Shown piece after piece: positions 10,195-19,335 of a stretch of DNA of 64,000 bases; position 1 is the first letter of the stretch; every line of letters begins with the position of its first letter. Made by a program: the position numbers and the translations under genes. The DNA is taken from NCBI RefSeq assembly GCF_014646995.1, contig NZ_BMOI01000004.1, positions 95,860-159,859 on the forward strand, written 5' to 3'. The notes under the pieces are model-generated. The model made no database searches, was not told where the DNA came from, and saw nothing but the letters and a program-made list of their open reading frames with translations. This stretch comes from Curtobacterium luteum. GTDB taxonomy: Bacteria > Actinomycetota > Actinomycetes > Actinomycetales > Microbacteriaceae.

Positions 10195-10902
10195 TCACCG
10201 GGTGGTGGGTGCCTGCAGTTGGTTCGGGTCGGACTCTACGGAGGACTTCGGGGATGCCCCGTCCGACGCGCTGGCGCCGCTGGTCTTCTCAGCGTCCGTC
10301 GCGGTGGCGTCGTTCTTCGCCGCGCTGTCCTTCGCCGCGCCGTCCTTCGCGGTGCCGTCCTTCGCGGTGCTGCCCTTCGCGGTGCCGTCCGTCGCGGTGC
10401 CGTCCTTGCTCGCGTCCTTCGTGACCAGCGGCACGTCCTGCAGCAGGGAGTTCGGCACGAGGTTCTGCGTGCTCGCGGTCCCCTCGTCGGCCTTCGCCGG
10501 GGTGGGGGTGCCGTACACGCGACCGGTCTTCGGGTCGAGGTACACCGGCGTGGAGTTCGCGATCATGCCGAGGCCCTGGGCGTTCCGCGCCAGGTTCTGC
10601 GGCGAGTCGAGCACCCGGAGTTCCTCGGAGAGCGACTGCTGGGTCCGTGCGAGCTTGGTCTGCTGCGCGTCGAGGGAGTTCAGCGTGTAGGCGCCCTGGC
10701 TCAGCACCATGCTGATGCCGAGCTGCGCGAGGAGCAGCACGCCGAGCGCCGACACCGCGACGACGGCGTACGCGATCCGGGGACGGGCCCGGCGCTGCGC
10801 CTTGCTCGGGGCGACCTCGACGAGCTCGGGGCGGTCCTGCCGTGCGGGGCGGGGCGCGCTGGACGGGACGACGGGGTCGACGAGTGCGAGGTTCGTGCTC
10901 AT
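10195..10902 (-). CDS. FtsL-like septum formation protein
   Basis: Bitopic division protein in the position FtsL occupies in actinobacterial dcw clusters, between rsmH and ftsI; 235 residues. It has a cytoplasmic N-terminus, one membrane helix at about 43-65 (YAVVAVSALGVLLLAQLGI) and a short coiled-coil-like segment at about 77-105 (LDAQQTKLARTQQSLSEELR). These fit FtsL, which couples FtsQB to FtsWI. The last ~75 extracellular residues are a repetitive Lys/Asp/Ala/Thr tail (DGTAKDGAAKD type) from tandem 15-bp units at about 10315-10425. ATG follows the rsmH stop by 1 nt. Confidence 0.8.
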   Translation of the reverse strand: MSTNLALVDPVVPSSAPRPARQDRPELVEVAPSKAQRRARPRIAYAVVAVSALGVLLLAQLGISMVLSQGAYTLNSLDAQQTKLARTQQSLSEELRVLDSPQNLARNAQGLGMIANSTPVYLDPKTGRVYGTPTPAKADEGTASTQNLVPNSLLQDVPLVTKDASKDGTATDGTAKGSTAKDGTAKDGAAKDSAAKNDATATDAEKTSGASASDGASPKSSVESDPNQLQAPTTR

Positions 10903-10903
10903 G

Positions 10904-11878
10904 TCACTTCCGGATCCGTTCGGCCGCGCGCAGGCGCACGGGGATGGCTCGGGGGTTGGCGGCCCGTTCGGCCTCGTCGGCGAGCTCCGCGCCCTTCACG
11001 ACGAGGCGGAACGTGGGGCGGTGCTCGGGCAGCTCGACGGGCAGGCCGGCCGGGGCGCTCGAGGTGGTGCGGGCCGCCAGCTCGCGCTTGACCATGCGGT
11101 CCTCGAGCGACTGGTACGACTCGACGACGATGCGACCGCCGACCGCGATGGCGTCGAGCGCCGCCGGGATCGCCCGCTCCAGGACGCTGAGTTCTGCGTT
11201 CACCTCGATGCGGAGGGCCTGGAAGACGCGCTTGGCCGGGTGCCCCTGGCGCTGGATCGCCACCGGCGTCGCATCGTGCAGCACCTGGACCAGGTCGCCC
11301 GACATCTCGAACGGCTTCGTCGCACGCCGCTCGACGATCGCCCGGGCGTAGCGGCCGGCCAGCTTCTCCTCCCCGTAGCGCTGGAAGATGCGGCGCAGCT
11401 CGCCCTCGTCGTAGGTCGCGAGGACGTCGGCCGCGGTCTGTCCCTCGGTACGGTCCATGCGCATGTCGAGCGGGGCGTCCTGGCTGTACGCGAAGCCCCG
11501 CTCCGCCCGGTCGAGCTGCAGCGAGCTGACGCCGAGGTCGAACAGGACGCCGTCGACCTCGGTGAAGCCCTCGCCCTCGATCGCCTCGCCGATGCCGTCG
11601 TACACGGTGTGCACGAGACGGACGCGGTCGCCGAAGCGGGCCAGCCGGTCGCCCGCGATGCCGAGCGCGTCGGTGTCGCGGTCGAGGCCGATCACGGTGA
11701 GCTCCGGGAATCGTTCGAGCAGCCCCTCGGAGTGGCCGCCCATGCCGAGGGTCGCGTCGACGACGACCTTGCCCGGTCCCTCGAGCGTCGGCGTGAACAG
11801 GTCGACGATGCGCTGGAGCATCACCGGCGTGTGCGGGAAGCGTTCCCGCTGGTCGTTCGGTTCGGTCGCATCGGCCAT
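10904..11878 (-). CDS. rsmH: RsmH (MraW), 16S rRNA m4C1402 methyltransferase
   Basis: SAM-dependent enzyme that N4-methylates C1402 of 16S rRNA; 324 residues. Motifs are [13 protein letters not shown], the SAM loop [26 protein letters not shown] and [19 protein letters not shown] 11878 is chosen: AGGGG precedes it and the length matches the family (about 313), whereas 11920 adds 14 unrelated residues. Located downstream of mraZ, as is standard. Confidence 0.95.
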   Translation of the reverse strand: MADATEPNDQRERFPHTPVMLQRIVDLFTPTLEGPGKVVVDATLGMGGHSEGLLERFPELTVIGLDRDTDALGIAGDRLARFGDRVRLVHTVYDGIGEAIEGEGFTEVDGVLFDLGVSSLQLDRAERGFAYSQDAPLDMRMDRTEGQTAADVLATYDEGELRRIFQRYGEEKLAGRYARAIVERRATKPFEMSGDLVQVLHDATPVAIQRQGHPAKRVFQALRIEVNAELSVLERAIPAALDAIAVGGRIVVESYQSLEDRMVKRELAARTTSSAPAGLPVELPEHRPTFRLVVKGAELADEAERAANPRAIPVRLRAAERIRK

Positions 11879-11928
11879 GTCAGCCCCTGTGCCTTCCGGG
11901 CCACGGGTCCGGATCCCCATCCATGCGA

Positions 11929-11954
11929 CCTGACGTCGGGGAAGTGACGTCAGG
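11929..11954 (-). promoter_or_regulatory. Perfect 9-bp inverted repeat between mraZ and rsmH
   Basis: CCTGACGTC and GACGTCAGG are perfectly complementary across an 8-nt loop, 50 nt upstream of the rsmH start. The transcript would fold into a stable hairpin with no U-tract, so an attenuator, processing site or protein-binding site fits better than a full terminator. Confidence 0.6.
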
Positions 11955-11984
11955 GCACCACGGCTGGGAGTCCCGATCCGCGGA

Positions 11985-12416
11985 TCAGAAGATCCCCGGG
12001 ATCACCTCCTCGTCGTTGTCGGCGAAGCCCTCTTCGACCTCGGCGTAGTAGGCCTCCCACGCGGGGGTCGACCAGATCTCGGCGCGGTCACCGGAGCCGA
12101 TGACCGTCAGGTCCCGCTCGAGCCCCGCGTAGTCGCGGAGGTTCTGCGGGATCGTGACGCGGTTCTGCTTGTCGGGCTGCTCCGCGCTCGCTCCGGAGAG
12201 GAACAGACGCATGTAGTCCCGGGTGCGCTTCGACGTCATCGGAGCGGTGCGGATGCGCTCGTGGAGTTCCTCGAACGTGTCCGCGCTGAAGACGACGACG
12301 CAGCGCTCCTGCCCGCGGGTCATCACGAGCCCCCCGGACAGCTCGTCCCGGAACTTGGCGGGGAGGATCACGCGACCCTTCTCGTCGAGCTTCGGGGCGT
12401 AGGTACCGAGCAGCAC
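11985..12416 (-). CDS. mraZ: MraZ, dcw-operon transcriptional regulator
   Basis: DNA-binding protein of the AbrB-like SpoVT fold, a ring-forming regulator of its own operon in other bacteria; 143 residues. The first copy of the domain begins [20 protein letters not shown] and the second has [20 protein letters not shown]; the duplicated DEKGR/DKQNR...P pattern is the family hallmark. GTG 12416 has GGGGAGG 7 nt upstream. Acidic C-terminus EEVIPGIF. First gene of the cluster. Confidence 0.96.
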   Translation of the reverse strand: MLLGTYAPKLDEKGRVILPAKFRDELSGGLVMTRGQERCVVVFSADTFEELHERIRTAPMTSKRTRDYMRLFLSGASAEQPDKQNRVTIPQNLRDYAGLERDLTVIGSGDRAEIWSTPAWEAYYAEVEEGFADNDEEVIPGIF

Positions 12417-12435
12417 GTCGGGCCTCCCCTCCGCT

Positions 12436-12474
12436 CCACCGGACCGTTGCGAGCCCCACTTTACTCCACTCCCC
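12436..12474 (-). promoter_or_regulatory. mraZ promoter (-10 TAAAGT) overlapped by 10-bp-phased GTGG repeats
   Basis: On the minus strand a TAAAGT hexamer lies at 12463-12458, giving a leader of about 34 nt. GTGG half-sites start at 12469, 12459 and 12439, spaced 10 and 20 bp. MraZ of E. coli and mycoplasmas binds direct repeats of (G)TGGG/GTG type with about 10-bp period (established). The overlap with the -10 therefore suggests autorepression of the dcw operon (inference). Confidence 0.55.
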
Positions 12475-12736
12475 TCCCCGCGGCCATGATTCCGCTCCCG
12501 AAATCGCCCTCGTGCCCCGTTCTGGGGCGGTCGGGGCGGGGTGGATCGCGGCGCTCTGCGGCTGTGATGCCCGGATTCCCGGGGATGTGGAACGGCGAGG
12601 AGGGCGTGGAGGGAAGTGGAGGAGATTCGCAGCCCGGTGGCGGTCAGGAGGCGCGGTTCGGCCTCGCCACGCCGCTCACGTCCGGCGAGGGGTCGCGTCC
12701 GGCCGCGGCGTCCGGCAGCTCGTCCCGCCCGCGGCC

Positions 12737-12847
12737 GGTCACGACACCCCGCCGGAACCCCGCCGGCCGGTCACGAGCCGTCGCCCGACCGCGCCCAGAG
12801 CGACACGTCGTGACCGCTCGAGAGCACGCGCGCGGGGTGTCGCGACC
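12737..12847. repeat. Family-A nested palindrome, copy 1
   Basis: The outer arms GGTCACGACACCCCGC and GCGGGGTGTCGCGACC flank an inner pair, GGTCACGAgccGTCGC and GCGACacgTCGTGACC. The two arm pairs nest, so the single strand can fold into two stacked stems. Copies recur at 12880-12990, 29958-30069 and 36510-36620. Confidence 0.85.
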
Positions 12848-12879
12848 CATCGGCCGGGCACCTCCGATCGCCCACGGCC

Positions 12880-12990
12880 GGTCACGACACCCCGCCCGCA
12901 CCCCGCCGGCCGGTCACGAGCCGTCGCCCGACCGCGCCCAGAGCGACACGTCGCGACCGCCCGACAGCACGCGCGCGGGGTGTCGCGACC
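12880..12990. repeat. Family-A nested palindrome, copy 2
   Basis: Near-identical to copy 1 in both arm pairs and spacing, 143 bp downstream of it. Differences are mostly in the loops, and TCGTGACC is changed to TCGCGACC in the inner right arm. This indicates a local duplication of the whole element. Confidence 0.85.
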
Positions 12991-13322
12991 CCTCCGCCGG
13001 ACGCCCCGCACGCCCCCGCCCCGCACGCCCCGCACGCCCCGGACGCCCCGGACGCCCCGGACGCGCCACACTCGACCCACGCCGCCGCTGGTCGCGGAAC
13101 CTGCCGCTCAGGTTCGGAGCAGCCCGACGATCGGTGCGACCAGTGCGCCCCGCACGCGGCACGTCCTGCGACCAACCCACTCCGGCGCGTCGCAGCGAGC
13201 CCCTACCAACCCGACGAACCCCGACCCAGGGCCCCGAGACCGAAGCCGAGGACGGGCGGACCCCGGGAACGCAGAACGGGGCCGGTCCCGAAGGACCGAC
13301 CCCGTGGAGGCGTGTGGAGGAG

Positions 13323-13715
13323 CTACTGCCCCTGCTCGTTGCGCTTGTCCCAGCGCTCGTTCATGCGGTCCATGAAGGACCCGCCCGACGACGACGGCCG
13401 CGACCCCCGCGAACCAGGGGACTTCGGCGTCCGACCCGGCTTCGCCTTCGGCGCGCGCATGCCCGGCCGCAGCGCGAACAACACGCCGGCGAGCATGATC
13501 ACGAACCCGAGGATCCCGATGAGCGGCTGGCGGATGACCAGCCCGACGATGACGACGGCGACGCCGGCGAGAGCCGCCAGCACCCCGAGCGCGATCGACG
13601 TGTAGGTCGGACGGCCCTGGCGCCGCGTCACGCGCGCGACGAAGTCGGAGTCGTTCTGGTAGAGGCTGCGCTCCATCTCCTCGAGGAGGCGCTGCTCTTG
13701 CTCCGAGAGTGGCAT
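13323..13715 (-). CDS. DUF3040 membrane protein (Rv2169c-like)
   Basis: Small membrane protein of unknown function found near dcw clusters in Actinobacteria; 130 residues from ATG 13715 (AGAGGGA upstream). The N-terminal PLSEQEQRLLEEMERSLYQND is the DUF3040 signature. Two membrane helices follow at about 41-61 and 65-82, then a basic Ser/Pro/Gly tail. Upstream frame extension to 13748 is not needed. Divergent from the prenyl synthase gene. Confidence 0.88.
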   Translation of the reverse strand: MPLSEQEQRLLEEMERSLYQNDSDFVARVTRRQGRPTYTSIALGVLAALAGVAVVIVGLVIRQPLIGILGFVIMLAGVLFALRPGMRAPKAKPGRTPKSPGSRGSRPSSSGGSFMDRMNERWDKRNEQGQ

Positions 13716-13786
13716 CTGTGTTCCCTCTTGTTCTTGGGATCGACGCAAGGTTTTGGTTGGCCGATTCTACGTCCCGACCGCTCCAC

Positions 13787-13792
13787 TAGGGT
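13787..13792 (+). promoter_or_regulatory. -10 hexamer TAGGGT for the prenyl synthase gene (leaderless)
   Basis: TAGGGT ends 7 nt before the GTG start at 13800, so the expected transcript begins at or next to the start codon. The adjacent AGGGAG lies too close to the GTG to serve as a ribosome-binding site. Confidence 0.55.
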
Positions 13793-13799
13793 AGGGAGT

Positions 13800-14918
13800 G
13801 TGGCTGAGAGTACGCGATTAGTGGACCTCGTTTCCGCACGGATCGAACGGGCCCTCGACGAGCAGCGTGAACGGCTCCTCGCGATCAGCCCCGACCTCGC
13901 CCCGTTCGACGAGTACGCGCGGGACCTGCTGTCCGGCGGCAAGCGCTTCCGAGCCCTGTTCTGCTATTGGGGCTGGCAGTCCGTCGCCGGTCGGTCCGGC
14001 TCGTTCGACCCGCTGGCCGAGGGCTCCCGCCAGACCACCGCCGAAGCGATCGTCACCGTGGCCGCTGCGCTCGAGGTCTTCCACGCCGCGGCCCTCGTGC
14101 ACGACGACATCATGGACCGGTCGGACACCCGTCGTGGCCGCCCGGCCGTGCACCGTCGGTTCGAGGCGCTCCACCGCGACTCGGGCTTCACGGGCGACCG
14201 CGCGCAGTACGGCACGAACTCGGCGCTCCTGCTCGGCGACCTGCTGCTCTCCCTGAGCGACGCGGTGTTCGACGAGGGTCTCGCGCTCCTCGACCCGGCA
14301 CGGGCGCGCATCGTCCGTCAGGAGTTCCACGCCATGCGTCTCGACGTCACCGCGGGGCAGTACCTCGACGTGCACGAGGAGACCGCCTGGCCCGCGATCG
14401 ACGAGAGCGAACACCTGCTCCGGGCCCAGCGGGTCATCGTCTTCAAGTCGGCGAAGTACTCGGTCGAGGCCCCGCTCGTCATCGGCGCGCTCGTCGCCGG
14501 GGCGAGCGAGTCGCAGCTCGAGGGCCTGCGCTCGTTCGGACTCCCCCTCGGCGTGGCCTACCAGCTGCGCGACGACATGCTCGGCGTCTTCGGCGATCCC
14601 GAGGTCACCGGCAAGCCGGCCGGCGACGACCTCCGCGAGGGCAAGCGCACCGTCCTCATCGCGAGCGCCCGCAAGACCCTCCCGCCCGGTCCGCGCCAGC
14701 TGCTCGACGAGCTCCTCGGCGACCCGGACCTCGACGAGGGTCAGGTGCAGATGCTCCGCGCCACCCTCACCGACTCGGGTGCCGTCGCCGCGGTCGAGCG
14801 GTCCATCGACCGCCACGTGCAGCGTGCGAAGGCAGCGCTCGACGCCGCACCGCTCACCCCGTCCGCGCGGGAGCAGCTCGCGTCGCTGGCCGACACGGTC
14901 ATCCGCCGCGTCGCGTAG
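13800..14918 (+). CDS. Polyprenyl (geranylgeranyl-type) diphosphate synthase
   Basis: Trans-prenyl synthase that condenses isopentenyl diphosphate with allylic diphosphates for menaquinone, carotenoid or related lipids; 372 residues. The first Asp-rich motif is HDDIMDRSDTRRG and the second is LRDDMLGVFGD; GGKRFRALFCYW and TGKPAGDDLREGKRT are also conserved. Product length cannot be read from sequence. Its position next to DUF3040 and the Rv2175c-like gene matches idsA2 of mycobacteria. The long upstream extension of the frame is only intergenic repeat. GTG 13800 is set by the leaderless promoter. Confidence 0.92.
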   Translation: MAESTRLVDLVSARIERALDEQRERLLAISPDLAPFDEYARDLLSGGKRFRALFCYWGWQSVAGRSGSFDPLAEGSRQTTAEAIVTVAAALEVFHAAALVHDDIMDRSDTRRGRPAVHRRFEALHRDSGFTGDRAQYGTNSALLLGDLLLSLSDAVFDEGLALLDPARARIVRQEFHAMRLDVTAGQYLDVHEETAWPAIDESEHLLRAQRVIVFKSAKYSVEAPLVIGALVAGASESQLEGLRSFGLPLGVAYQLRDDMLGVFGDPEVTGKPAGDDLREGKRTVLIASARKTLPPGPRQLLDELLGDPDLDEGQVQMLRATLTDSGAVAAVERSIDRHVQRAKAALDAAPLTPSAREQLASLADTVIRRVA

Positions 14919-14933
14919 TCGACGCGGTCGGTC

Positions 14934-14981
14934 GACGGCCGGGAGGCACGGGGCGGGCCCGCACCGCGCCTCCAGTCCGTC
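14934..14981. terminator. GGAGGC-family hairpin between convergent genes
   Basis: GACGGCCGGGAGGCACGG and its imperfect reverse complement (arms 14934-14951 and 14961-14981) form a GC-rich hairpin 15 nt after the prenyl synthase stop and just before the 3' end of the convergent gene. It could terminate both transcripts. Member of the dispersed family described in findings. Confidence 0.7.
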
Positions 14982-14993
14982 AGTGGGTCGCCA

Positions 14994-15359
14994 CTAGAGC
15001 AGCGACTGGGCGATCCTGCGGACCTCGGCCTTGCGGCCCGCGCGGAGCGCGTTGATCGGCGAGTCGCCGATGGCGTCGTCGACGGCGAGCATCCAGCGGA
15101 CCGCCTCGTCGTCGGAGAAGCCGTTGTCGCCGAGCACGATGAGCGTGCCCCGGAGTTCCGGGAGCGGCTCGGTGCCGTCGAGGAACTCGCTCGGCACCTT
15201 GAGCACGCCGTCCACCCGCGCAGGCAGGAGGGTCTTCTGCTCGAAGAGCCGGTGGATCCGGCCGGGGGTCACGCCGAGCAGGTCGACGAGGTCGGGGACC
15301 GTCAGCCAGCGTTCGGACAGGGTCGCGTCGTCAGTGGGTGCAGGACTCACCCGCCCCAT
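14994..15359 (-). CDS. Rv2175c-family winged-helix DNA-binding protein
   Basis: Small DNA-binding protein; the M. tuberculosis homologue Rv2175c is phosphorylated by PknL. 121 residues: an HTH core (WLTVPDLVDLLGVTPGRIHRLFEQKTL) and a C-terminal domain with LRGTLIVLGDNGFSDDEAVRWML. The Thr-bearing N-terminus (PTDDATLSE) could be the phosphoacceptor (inference). ATG 15359 is used; GTG 15350, with CAACAT 7 nt upstream, is an alternative leaderless start. A PASTA kinase lies 1.5 kb away, as in mycobacteria. Confidence 0.88.
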   Translation of the reverse strand: MGRVSPAPTDDATLSERWLTVPDLVDLLGVTPGRIHRLFEQKTLLPARVDGVLKVPSEFLDGTEPLPELRGTLIVLGDNGFSDDEAVRWMLAVDDAIGDSPINALRAGRKAEVRRIAQSLL

Positions 15360-15520
15360 GTTGCCAGAGCGACGGGGTCCTGCCACGCACCTCGCTCGTC
15401 ACACGAGTCACACGCGCAACATCCGACTCTCTGGTTGACTTGGGACTCAGCCCGTGTCAGCGTGGAGCCACCTGTGAGTGCGCACACGCGCGCGCGGCTC
15501 ACCGAGGACAGGAGACCACC

Positions 15521-16780
15521 GTGGACAACGCTGCAGACGAGGCCGCCCGCCGCGCTCGATCGGCCCGCTTCGCGACCGTGCCCATCGTCCTCGCGGGCAC
15601 GATCGCGGTGACGGCCGGCCTCACCGGCCCCGTCGCCCACGCCGAGCCCCGGCACGACGACGAGGGCGCGGGGAACAAGCGCCACGTCGACCAGGACCGC
15701 AACGAGGGCGACCGGCCGGTGTTCAGCACCGCCGTCGCGCGGCCGGCCACGACGCGGGTCACGACGGTGGCCGCGGTCTCCCAGGCGCCGACGACCTACA
15801 CCGTCCGTCAGGGCGACACGGTCTCGGGCATCGCGGCCCGGTACGGCCTGTCGGCGCAGGAGGTCCTGGTGCGGAACGGCCTCGGCTGGAACACGATCAT
15901 CCACCCGGGCCAGACGCTCCACCTGACGAACGCGCCCGCGGTGCACCGGGCGCCCGCGCGGACCGCCACGACGACGTCGACGAGCACCACGAGCAGCTAC
16001 CACGTCCGTTCCGGGGACACCGTCTCGGGCATCGCGGCGCGCATCGGCGTGTCGACGTCGGCGCTGCTCGGCGCGAACAACCTCTCGCAGCGCAGCGTGA
16101 TCTACCCCGGGCAGACCCTCCGGGTGCCGTCCGCGCACCAGGCGGCTCCGTCCTCCCCGCGACCGGAGGTGTCCACGAGCACGGCGACCGCGTCGAGCGG
16201 CAGCGTGAAGATCAGCACCGGCGACACCATCGCGTCGATCGCCGCCGAGCACCACGTCTCCGTGAAGGCGCTGCTCGCCGCCAACGGCCTGAGCTACACG
16301 AGCACCATCTACGCGGGCAAGACCCTCGTGCTGCCGGGAGCGCCCACGGGCGCTGCGGTGTCCACCTCGGTGCAGGGATCCTCCACGACGCTGAGCGCCG
16401 AGCAGTGGCGGAACGCGGCGACGATCGTCAGCGTCGGCCGGTCGCTCGGCGTGCCGCAGCGCGGGCTCGTCGTCGCCCTCGCCGCCGCGATGCAGGAGTC
16501 GAGCCTCCGGAACCTCGCGGACGGCGACCGCGACTCGGTCGGCCTGTTCCAGCAGCGCCCGAGCCAGGGCTGGGGCAGCAAGGCGTCCCTGCAGGACCCG
16601 GCGACGGCCGCGAAGCGGTTCTTCCTCGGCAACCCCGGGCGCACGCGCGGCCTGCTCGACGTGCGCGGCTGGTCCTCGATGAGCGTCACCGACGCCGCCC
16701 AGGCCGTCCAGGTCTCGGCCTACCCCACGGCGTACGCGAAGTGGGGCGGCCCCGCCGAGACCTGGCCCGCCTCGCTCTGA
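15521..16780 (+). CDS. Exported triple-LysM protein with lysozyme-like C-terminal domain
   Basis: 419 residues from GTG 15521 (AGGAG 6 nt upstream). Signal-anchor at about 18-40 with cleavage possible after AHA; then LysM domains at about 92-135, 159-202 and 229-272, each with GDT(V/I) and a PGQTL/AGKTL end; then a domain at about 290-419 with AAAMQESSL (Glu325 a candidate catalytic acid) and GLFQQRPSQGWG. LysM binds peptidoglycan; the C-terminal domain resembles transglycosylase/lysozyme folds, so a wall hydrolase is likely (inference). The upstream TTGACT at 15435 is a possible -35. It lies between the Rv2175c-like gene and the PASTA kinase. Confidence 0.88.
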   Translation: MDNAADEAARRARSARFATVPIVLAGTIAVTAGLTGPVAHAEPRHDDEGAGNKRHVDQDRNEGDRPVFSTAVARPATTRVTTVAAVSQAPTTYTVRQGDTVSGIAARYGLSAQEVLVRNGLGWNTIIHPGQTLHLTNAPAVHRAPARTATTTSTSTTSSYHVRSGDTVSGIAARIGVSTSALLGANNLSQRSVIYPGQTLRVPSAHQAAPSSPRPEVSTSTATASSGSVKISTGDTIASIAAEHHVSVKALLAANGLSYTSTIYAGKTLVLPGAPTGAAVSTSVQGSSTTLSAEQWRNAATIVSVGRSLGVPQRGLVVALAAAMQESSLRNLADGDRDSVGLFQQRPSQGWGSKASLQDPATAAKRFFLGNPGRTRGLLDVRGWSSMSVTDAAQAVQVSAYPTAYAKWGGPAETWPASL

Positions 16781-16903
16781 CGCCCTCGATCGGCCACGCC
16801 GGCCTGCCCCCACCGCGGCGCCGTCGACCCGGCAGTCTCATCCCTGAGATCGAGATCGGGTAACGGTCGGAGCGTCACGGCGGGCCTGTGCGGTCCGGAT
16901 TCG

Positions 16904-16909
16904 TAGAAT
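16904..16909 (+). promoter_or_regulatory. -10 hexamer TAGAAT for the PASTA kinase (leaderless)
   Basis: TAGAAT ends 7 nt before ATG 16917. The upstream in-frame ATG 16908 falls inside the hexamer itself, which supports 16917 as the real start and a leaderless mRNA. Confidence 0.6.
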
Positions 16910-16916
16910 GCCGCAG

Positions 16917-18950
<2,034 letters not shown>

Positions 18951-18963
18951 GGGCGCGGCGCCG

Positions 18964-19074
18964 CCGAGTCTCGCGTGCGCTGCGCCGAGTCTCGCGTGCG
19001 CTGCGCCGAGTCTCGCAGACAGCGACATTGCTCGTGGCCGCGAGCGCGAGACGTGTCGCTCACCGCGAGACTCG
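18964..19074. repeat. Family-B nested palindrome, copy 1
   Basis: Outer arms CGAGTCTCGCG and CGCGAGACTCG enclose an inner pair, AGCGACa and TGTCGCT, with a CTCGTG/CGAGCG core. Related copies are at 19180-19268 and 54639-54780. Confidence 0.75.
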
Positions 19075-19106
19075 TGCCCGCGGCCGCGTGCGCGACCGGA
19101 CCACCC

Positions 19107-19154
19107 ACCGGCCGGGAGGCGCGGCGCGGGCCCGCACCGCGCCTCCCGGCCGGT
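19107..19154. terminator. GGAGGC-family hairpin downstream of the kinase
   Basis: ACCGGCCGGGAGGCGCGG pairs with CCGCGCCTCCCGGCCGGT around a GCGCGGGCCCGC-type core, giving a nearly perfect 48-nt palindrome between two convergent genes. A bidirectional terminator is plausible, though there is no T-tract. Confidence 0.7.
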
Positions 19155-19179
19155 ACGCACGCGCGCACGCGCGGCGAGG

Positions 19180-19268
19180 CGAGTCTCGTGCCTGCTGGGG
19201 CGAGACTCGCTCACAGCGACGGGTCTCGTGCCCACGAGCGCAAAAACGGTCGCTCACCGCGAGACTCG
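19180..19268. repeat. Family-B nested palindrome, copy 2
   Basis: GAGACTCG and CGAGACTC outer arms with inner AGCGACgggtCTCGTG and CACGAGcgc...GGTCGCT. It has the same layout as copy 1 but a different loop (an AAAAA tract). Confidence 0.7.
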
Positions 19269-19335
19269 GCGGCGCCGCGCGGCACGCGCGCCGCGCGTAG
19301 CGCGCGCCGCGCTCAGCGCGCGGCGCGCGCCGCGC

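Larger units (their letters stand above)
12417..13322. repeat. Repeat-rich intergenic region upstream of mraZ
   Basis: About 900 bp with no convincing gene; open frames here lack ribosome-binding sites and read as low-complexity Arg/Pro/Gly. It holds two ~111-bp nested palindromes (12737-12847 and 12880-12990, near-identical) and a run of 10-bp CGCCCCGGAC-type units at about 13005-13075. The first ~60 bp form the mraZ promoter. Confidence 0.75.
18951..19335. repeat. Palindrome cluster between convergent kinase and DAHP synthase genes
   Basis: 385 bp, no gene. In order: tandem 21-bp GCCGAGTCTCGCGTGCGCTGC units and a family-B nested palindrome (18964-19074); a GGAGGC-family hairpin (19107-19154); a second family-B element (19180-19268); and two copies of CGCGCCGCGCTCAGCGCGCG abutting the aroG 3' end (about 19300-19342). 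Confidence 0.8.

Noticed and set aside
12737..12990. CRISPR array
   Set aside because: The repeated units are ~110-bp palindromic elements, only two copies, with no short direct repeats, uniform spacers or cas genes.
12261..13799. N-terminal extension of the prenyl synthase frame back to 12261
   Set aside because: It crosses the mraZ gene, palindromic repeats and the DUF3040 gene in antisense; the leaderless promoter at 13787 fixes the start.
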